A stretch of 64,000 nucleotides of DNA, from the NCBI RefSeq assembly GCF_007858255.1, contig NZ_VFEU01000008.1:62001-126000 (forward strand). The letters run 5' to 3'. The notes beneath the pieces were generated by a model. The model saw only the letters and a program-made list of their open reading frames with translations, had not been told where the DNA came from and ran no database searches. Numbering within the stretch: the first letter of the stretch is position 1; each line of letters opens with the position of its first letter. A program made the position numbers and the translations under genes. The stretch comes from Pseudomonas rhodesiae (lineage in GTDB: Bacteria; Pseudomonadota; Gammaproteobacteria; Pseudomonadales; Pseudomonadaceae). This document shows, piece after piece, positions 60,156 to 64,000 of this stretch.

Positions 60156-60905
60156 TCACCCGCGCTGCGCCTGCGCCTCTTCATGGGCATGGCGCAGCCG
60201 CTCGCGACTGTTGGTCAGGTGCAAACGCATGGCCGCTCGTGCCGCGTCCGAATCCTGGCGGGCAATCGCTTCGTAGATTTCTTCGTGCTCGCGGCTCAGG
60301 CGGTCCATGTAGTGCTGTTGGTCATCATGGGCCAAGCGTGCGGAGTTCAGGCGGGTCCGAGGAATGATGCTGGTACCCAGGTGGGTCATGATGTCAGTGA
60401 AGTAACGGTTGCCGGTGGACAATGCGATTTCCAGATGGAACGCGAAGTCTGACGCAACCGCATCCCCCGCGTGCGCGGCGCTTTCGTTCAGCGCGTCGAG
60501 TGCCGCGCGCATGGCCGCCAATTGCTCATCGCTGCGACGCAACGCGGCGAGGCCGGCCGACTCCACTTCCAGGCTGATCCGCAGCTCCAGAATCGCCAAC
60601 ACATCGCGCAAGGTCACCACGGTAGCGGGGTCGATACGAAAGCCGCTGGGGCTTGGTGTATCCAGCACGAAAGTGCCGATGCCGTGCCGGGTCTCTACCT
60701 GGCCTGCGGCCTGCAAACGTGAGATGGCTTCACGCACCACCGTGCGACTGACCCCATGAGCTTCCATGATCGCCGACTCGGTGGGCAGCTTATCGCCACG
60801 TTTGAGCTGACCATCGCGGATTTGCTCGGATAACACCGTGACCAATTCCTGAGCAAGGCTGCGGCGCTTGCGGGGAAGACGAGGGGCGGTGTTGGCGTTT
60901 TCCAT
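60156..60905 (-). CDS. FadR-subfamily GntR regulator, probable galactarate regulator
   Basis: The 249-residue repressor-type protein has an N-terminal winged helix (SLAQELVTVLSEQIRDGQL, SRTVVREAISRLQAAG) and a helical FCD domain with the metal ligands in DFAFHLEIALSTGN, HLGTSII and HEEIYEAIARQD. FadR-type regulators respond to small acids, and the gene lies by the galactarate operon, though the phospholipase gene separates the two. A motif shared by both upstream regions supports autoregulation. Confidence 0.88.
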   Translation of the reverse strand: MENANTAPRLPRKRRSLAQELVTVLSEQIRDGQLKRGDKLPTESAIMEAHGVSRTVVREAISRLQAAGQVETRHGIGTFVLDTPSPSGFRIDPATVVTLRDVLAILELRISLEVESAGLAALRRSDEQLAAMRAALDALNESAAHAGDAVASDFAFHLEIALSTGNRYFTDIMTHLGTSIIPRTRLNSARLAHDDQQHYMDRLSREHEEIYEAIARQDSDAARAAMRLHLTNSRERLRHAHEEAQAQRG

Positions 60906-60954
60906 GTGGGGTCATCTTTGTCGGTGAACTGAAGGGGCATCATAGCCCATGACG

Positions 60955-60966
60955 GTTGTATGATCA
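60955..60966. promoter_or_regulatory. Candidate operator upstream of the GntR-type regulator
   Basis: GTTGTATGATCA lies 50 bases before the regulator start and matches 10 of 12 positions of the site upstream of kdgD. The remaining 200 bases to the amylase start show no clear elements. Confidence 0.4.
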
Positions 60967-61168
60967 CCGCTCGCGCTGCACTTTCATCGGCTTTCGCGCG
61001 CGTAGTACATATCGCCGCCGTACCTACCCGTGTTCGGATAGACCCACCGGTTACTTCAGCCGCGGCAGTGAGTGCGAAACGTTCTCCTGCTCCTGTCAGA
61101 TATGACAGCAGACAACCTCACCAGACCGTCGCAGAGTCAAGCCTGTTCCGACACCCAGGTGAGCGCTC

Positions 61169-62758
61169 ATGAAACGCCTTACTTTGTTATGCGCAGCCTG
61201 GCTGCTGACCTGCGTCGTTCTGGCTGCCCCGGGCGTACGCAACGGCGGGGGCGAGGACGTCATATTGCAGGGGTTCCACTGGAACTCCAGTCGCACGACC
61301 CCGCAAACGTGGTACGAAATACTGAAACAAATGGCCCCCACCATCGGGCGCGATGGCTTCACCAAAATCTGGTTGCCTCCCGCCTGGGTCGATAAATCCA
61401 GCTGGGTCGACGCGAACTCAGGGACTTCCGGCGGCGGGGAGGGTTACTTCTGGCACGACTTTGACAAAAACAGCAATTACGGCAGCGAACCCCAGCTCAA
61501 ACAAGCGGTTGACGCCTTATCGAGCGCTGGCGTGCAAGCGGTGTACGACGTAGTGCCTAACCATATGAACGACAACCTCCCCGGCACCCAGGTGCGCTTT
61601 CTTCGGCGCCTCAAGCTGTGGCGCACTGACTGCATCTCCCCCACCCCTGCGTCAAGCTGCGACGAAGGCGACCCGTTTGATAGCGGCAAGGCCGACCTCA
61701 ACACCAGCAGTCCGGAGGTTTCGTCACGCATGATGCAGGAGTTCAGGAACCTGCGGGATAACTACGGCGCCAAGGGCTTGCGCTTCGATTTTGTGCGCGG
61801 CTATGCGCCGGAGCGGGTCAACCTGTGGATGAAAGATTTTGGCGACCAAGCGTTCTGCGTTGGCGAACTGTGGAAAAGCCCTGGCGAGTTTCCCGCCAGC
61901 GACTGGCGCAATAAAGCCAGCTGGCAGGACATTCTCAAGGACTGGTCGGACAGATCGCGTTGCGCAGTCTTCGATTTCGCGCTCAAGGAGCGCCTGCAAA
62001 ATGGCAGCCTCGCCGAATGGCGGCACGGCCTCAGTAGCAACCCGGACCCAGCCTGGCGGCAGATTGCGGTGACGTTCGTCGACAACCACGACACCGGCTA
62101 TTCCCCGGGGCAATACGGCGGGCAGCACCACTGGCCTGTACCCGAAGACAAGCGCAACATCGCCTACGCTTACATTCTGCTGAGCCCCGGCATACCCACG
62201 GTGTATTGGCCCGACATGTACGACTGGGGCCGTGGCGATCTGATTCGCACGCTGATCAAACTGCGCAAGGACGCCGGCATTCGAGCCGACTCGCCCATCC
62301 GCTTTCAGAGCCACTATTCAGGATTGGTGGCTACGATCAATGGCAGTCGCCAGCGCTTATTGATCGCCCTGGACGCGAACCTCAGCATGATCCCGGAGGG
62401 TTTTACCCAGGCACTGTTCGCGGACGCAGAGCGTATTCGAGCCTGGCAAACTCGCTCGGCACCGGAAGACACCACGACGACACTACACTGCGACAATGCA
62501 AACCCTGGCAATGGGCAGGCAGTGTACGCCGTGGGTTCGCCGGTTGAACTGGGCGCCTGGGATCCGGCCCACGCCATCTCACTGAGGCCAACAGCGCCGC
62601 ATCGGTGGAGCGGCGCCGTGGTATGGCCGACCCAGCAAGCCATCAAATGGAAATGTGTGATCCGCAGCCTCAGCAACGTCAACCAAGCCTATTGGCAAAA
62701 GGACCCTGACAACTCGTTGATCACCGGTGCCGGCACCGAGGCCGTAGGCAGTTTTTGA
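61169..62758 (+). CDS. Secreted maltotetraose-forming alpha-amylase (GH13 with CBM20)
   Basis: The 529-residue enzyme begins with a signal peptide (MKRLTLLCAAWLLTCVVLAA) and closely follows the maltotetraohydrolase of P. stutzeri: LQGFHWNSSR, GEGYFWHDFDKN, DVVPNHMND, the nucleophile Asp207 in LRFDFVRGYAPERV, acid Glu233 in VGELWKSP and Asp308 in FVDNHDTGYSPGQ. The last 80 or so residues (TTLHCDNANPGNGQAVYAVGSPVELGAW) form a CBM20 starch-binding domain. It should release maltotetraose from starch outside the cell. It is a single-gene unit with its own terminator; no other starch gene is near. Confidence 0.93.
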   Translation: MKRLTLLCAAWLLTCVVLAAPGVRNGGGEDVILQGFHWNSSRTTPQTWYEILKQMAPTIGRDGFTKIWLPPAWVDKSSWVDANSGTSGGGEGYFWHDFDKNSNYGSEPQLKQAVDALSSAGVQAVYDVVPNHMNDNLPGTQVRFLRRLKLWRTDCISPTPASSCDEGDPFDSGKADLNTSSPEVSSRMMQEFRNLRDNYGAKGLRFDFVRGYAPERVNLWMKDFGDQAFCVGELWKSPGEFPASDWRNKASWQDILKDWSDRSRCAVFDFALKERLQNGSLAEWRHGLSSNPDPAWRQIAVTFVDNHDTGYSPGQYGGQHHWPVPEDKRNIAYAYILLSPGIPTVYWPDMYDWGRGDLIRTLIKLRKDAGIRADSPIRFQSHYSGLVATINGSRQRLLIALDANLSMIPEGFTQALFADAERIRAWQTRSAPEDTTTTLHCDNANPGNGQAVYAVGSPVELGAWDPAHAISLRPTAPHRWSGAVVWPTQQAIKWKCVIRSLSNVNQAYWQKDPDNSLITGAGTEAVGSF

Positions 62759-62759
62759 C

Positions 62760-62793
62760 AAAAAAATGCCCCGGCAAGACCGAGGCATTTTTC
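62760..62793 (+). terminator. Intrinsic terminator after the amylase gene (bidirectional)
   Basis: AAAAAATGCC-C-CGG pairs with CCG-A-GGCATTTTT, with an A-run on one side and a T-run on the other. It separates the amylase from convergent sspB. Confidence 0.85.
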
Positions 62794-62820
62794 AACCGAC
62801 GTGCGAACGACGCCGTTTTG

Positions 62821-63240
62821 TCACTTCACCACTTTCAGACTAGGACGACCGCTGGGACGCGGAGGCTCAGTGTCCGGTGGCGGCATATCGTCGCCCTCTT
62901 CGCCGTCGATCGTTTCGTCATCCTCGAAGGGCGACTCCAGATCAAACACCATGCCTTGCCCATTCTCACGGGCATAAATCCCGAGAATGGCGCCAATCGG
63001 CACATACAGCGTATGGGGCACACCGCCAAAACGCCCTTCGAAGCTCACCGCTTCGTTGTCCATGTGCAGATGACGCACGGCACTGGGCGAGATGTTCAGC
63101 ACGATCTGTCCATCACTGGCAAACCCCTGCGGTACCTGAACCGCAGGAAATTCGGAATTGACCAGCATGTGCGGGGTGCAATCGTTGTCCACAATCCACT
63201 CATAGAGCGCGCGGACCAGGTAGGGTCGACTGGAGTTCAT
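62821..63240 (-). CDS. sspB: ClpXP protease specificity-enhancing factor SspB
   Basis: The 139-residue adaptor delivers ssrA-tagged proteins to ClpXP. The tag-binding beta domain (RPYLVRALYEWIVDNDCTPHMLV, QIVLNISPSAVRHLHMDNEAVSFEGRF) fills residues 5-105, followed by a flexible acidic linker, and the C-terminal ClpX-binding tail RPSLKVVK is present. The start at 63240 has GGAG upstream, seven bases away. It is co-transcribed with sspA, 17 bases upstream. Confidence 0.96.
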   Translation of the reverse strand: MNSSRPYLVRALYEWIVDNDCTPHMLVNSEFPAVQVPQGFASDGQIVLNISPSAVRHLHMDNEAVSFEGRFGGVPHTLYVPIGAILGIYARENGQGMVFDLESPFEDDETIDGEEGDDMPPPDTEPPRPSGRPSLKVVK

Positions 63241-63257
63241 CAACGGCTCCTTAAGCC

Positions 63258-63875
63258 TTAGCGCATATCGCGTTCGACACCAGACAGACTCGCCTGGAAA
63301 GCCTCACGCGCAAACTGGCGCTCCATGTAATCAAGCAACGGCTTGGCAGGCCGAGGCAGTTCAATGCCCAGAATCGGCAAGCGCCAGAGTATGGGTAATA
63401 GGCAGCAATCCACCAAGCTTTGTTCCTCGCTGAGGAAAAAAGGTTTATCGGCGAACAACGGCGAAACGCCGGTCAGGCTTTCGCGCAATTCCTTACGCGC
63501 CTGCACCCGAGCGGGCTCTTTTGTACGCGAATCCAGAATCACATCCACCAACCCGCACCAGTCACGCTGGATCCGATGGATCAGCAGCCGGCTGTTGGCA
63601 CGCGCCACCGGATACACCGGCAGCAGAGGCGGATGAGGATAACGCTCATCCAAGTATTCCATCACCACGGTTGACTCCCACAACGCCAGGTCACGATCGA
63701 CCAGGGTGGGCAAGCTGCCGTAAGGGTTCACTTCGATCAGTTTCGGCGGCTGACGGCCCGCCTCCACACTGATGATCTCGGCGCTGACACCCTTCTCTGC
63801 GAGCACAATACGTACTCGGTGGGAATAGTGGTCGGCGGGGTCGGAGTAACAGGCCAACCGATTGGTCACGCCCAT
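63258..63875 (-). CDS. sspA: Stringent starvation protein A
   Basis: This 205-residue glutathione-S-transferase-like protein ([29 protein letters not shown]) binds RNA polymerase and alters transcription in stationary phase and virulence. Like other SspA proteins it has the GST fold, with [20 protein letters not shown], but not a typical GST active site. It heads the sspA-sspB pair; a long palindrome lies in its upstream region. Confidence 0.95.
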   Translation of the reverse strand: MGVTNRLACYSDPADHYSHRVRIVLAEKGVSAEIISVEAGRQPPKLIEVNPYGSLPTLVDRDLALWESTVVMEYLDERYPHPPLLPVYPVARANSRLLIHRIQRDWCGLVDVILDSRTKEPARVQARKELRESLTGVSPLFADKPFFLSEEQSLVDCCLLPILWRLPILGIELPRPAKPLLDYMERQFAREAFQASLSGVERDMR

Positions 63876-63920
63876 GGCGGTCCTCCTCGCTTGTTGAAAT
63901 TATCGAAAGCTCAAAAACGA

Positions 63921-63992
63921 GCGCGCCCAGAGAGCATCTCTGTAGTACCTGATGACCAGGTCGCTACGGTTCAGAGATGCCGCTGGGCGCGC
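63921..63992 (-). other. Long imperfect palindrome upstream of sspA
   Basis: The outer arms GCGCGCCCAG (63921-63930) and CTGGGCGCGC (63983-63992), and inner arms GCATCTCTG (63934-63942) and CAGAGATGC (63972-63980), are complementary around a small bulge. A further ACCTG/CAGGT pair sits in the loop. It lies 46 bases before the sspA start and extends to near the window edge, presumably downstream of the next gene. Confidence 0.6.
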
Positions 63993-64000
63993 AAGATTAA

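Overview
The window is chromosomal DNA from a Pseudomonas, most likely of the P. fluorescens group. The grounds are the GC-rich codon use, the gene order around rpoN-hpf-ptsN-rapZ-ptsO and fagA-fumC-orfX-sodA, and the short palindromes of the GTGGGAGGGGGCTTGCCCCC type that are common between genes in this group. I recognise 69 protein-coding genes. I see no tRNA, rRNA, CRISPR array, prophage or transposase.

Layout. Positions 1-8 kb hold a GDT1-type transporter (partial), an M48 lipoprotein protease, a dCache chemoreceptor, an SRAP-family protein, small conserved proteins, an acyltransferase and a YajG-type lipoprotein. Positions 8.5-14.1 kb carry mqo, a PA4642-type protein, a WbuC-type cupin and purine/pyrimidine salvage (hpt, upp, uraA). 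Positions 14.2-24 kb carry hisG-hisD-hisC, then murA-ibaG-mlaBCDEF (minus strand) facing away from kdsD-kdsC-lptC-lptA-lptB-rpoN-hpf-ptsN-rapZ-ptsO (plus strand, to 29.6 kb). This block joins outer-membrane lipid transport, Kdo synthesis, LPS export and the nitrogen-PTS. Positions 29.6-33.4 kb are an iron-repressed operon, fagA-fumC-orfX-sodA plus a ZIP transporter, with tandem Fur boxes. Positions 33.5-46.7 kb carry pmbA, darP, tldD, a nitrilase-family gene, yhdP, rng, maf and mreBCD. Positions 47-50.2 kb hold gatCAB.

The right part (50.2-62.8 kb) is the accessory portion. It has an RlpA-like lipoprotein, a CaCA-type exchanger lacking both signature glutamates, a CMD-family protein and an AEC transporter. 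These are followed by a complete D-galactarate route (garD, MFS permease, ketoglutarate semialdehyde dehydrogenase, kdgD) with a FadR-type regulator. Between that operon and its regulator lies a zinc-phospholipase-C-like gene under a textbook LexA (SOS) operator. A secreted maltotetraose-forming amylase follows, and the window ends with sspB and sspA.

The observations most worth following are the SOS-controlled phospholipase-like gene (58.87-60.12 kb), the cation exchanger without its two ion-binding glutamates (50.7-51.8 kb), the SRAP protein with altered catalytic residues (3.65-4.27 kb), two genes whose best Shine-Dalgarno points to an ATT start codon (mreC and the exchanger), and a nested hairpin between hisG and hisD.
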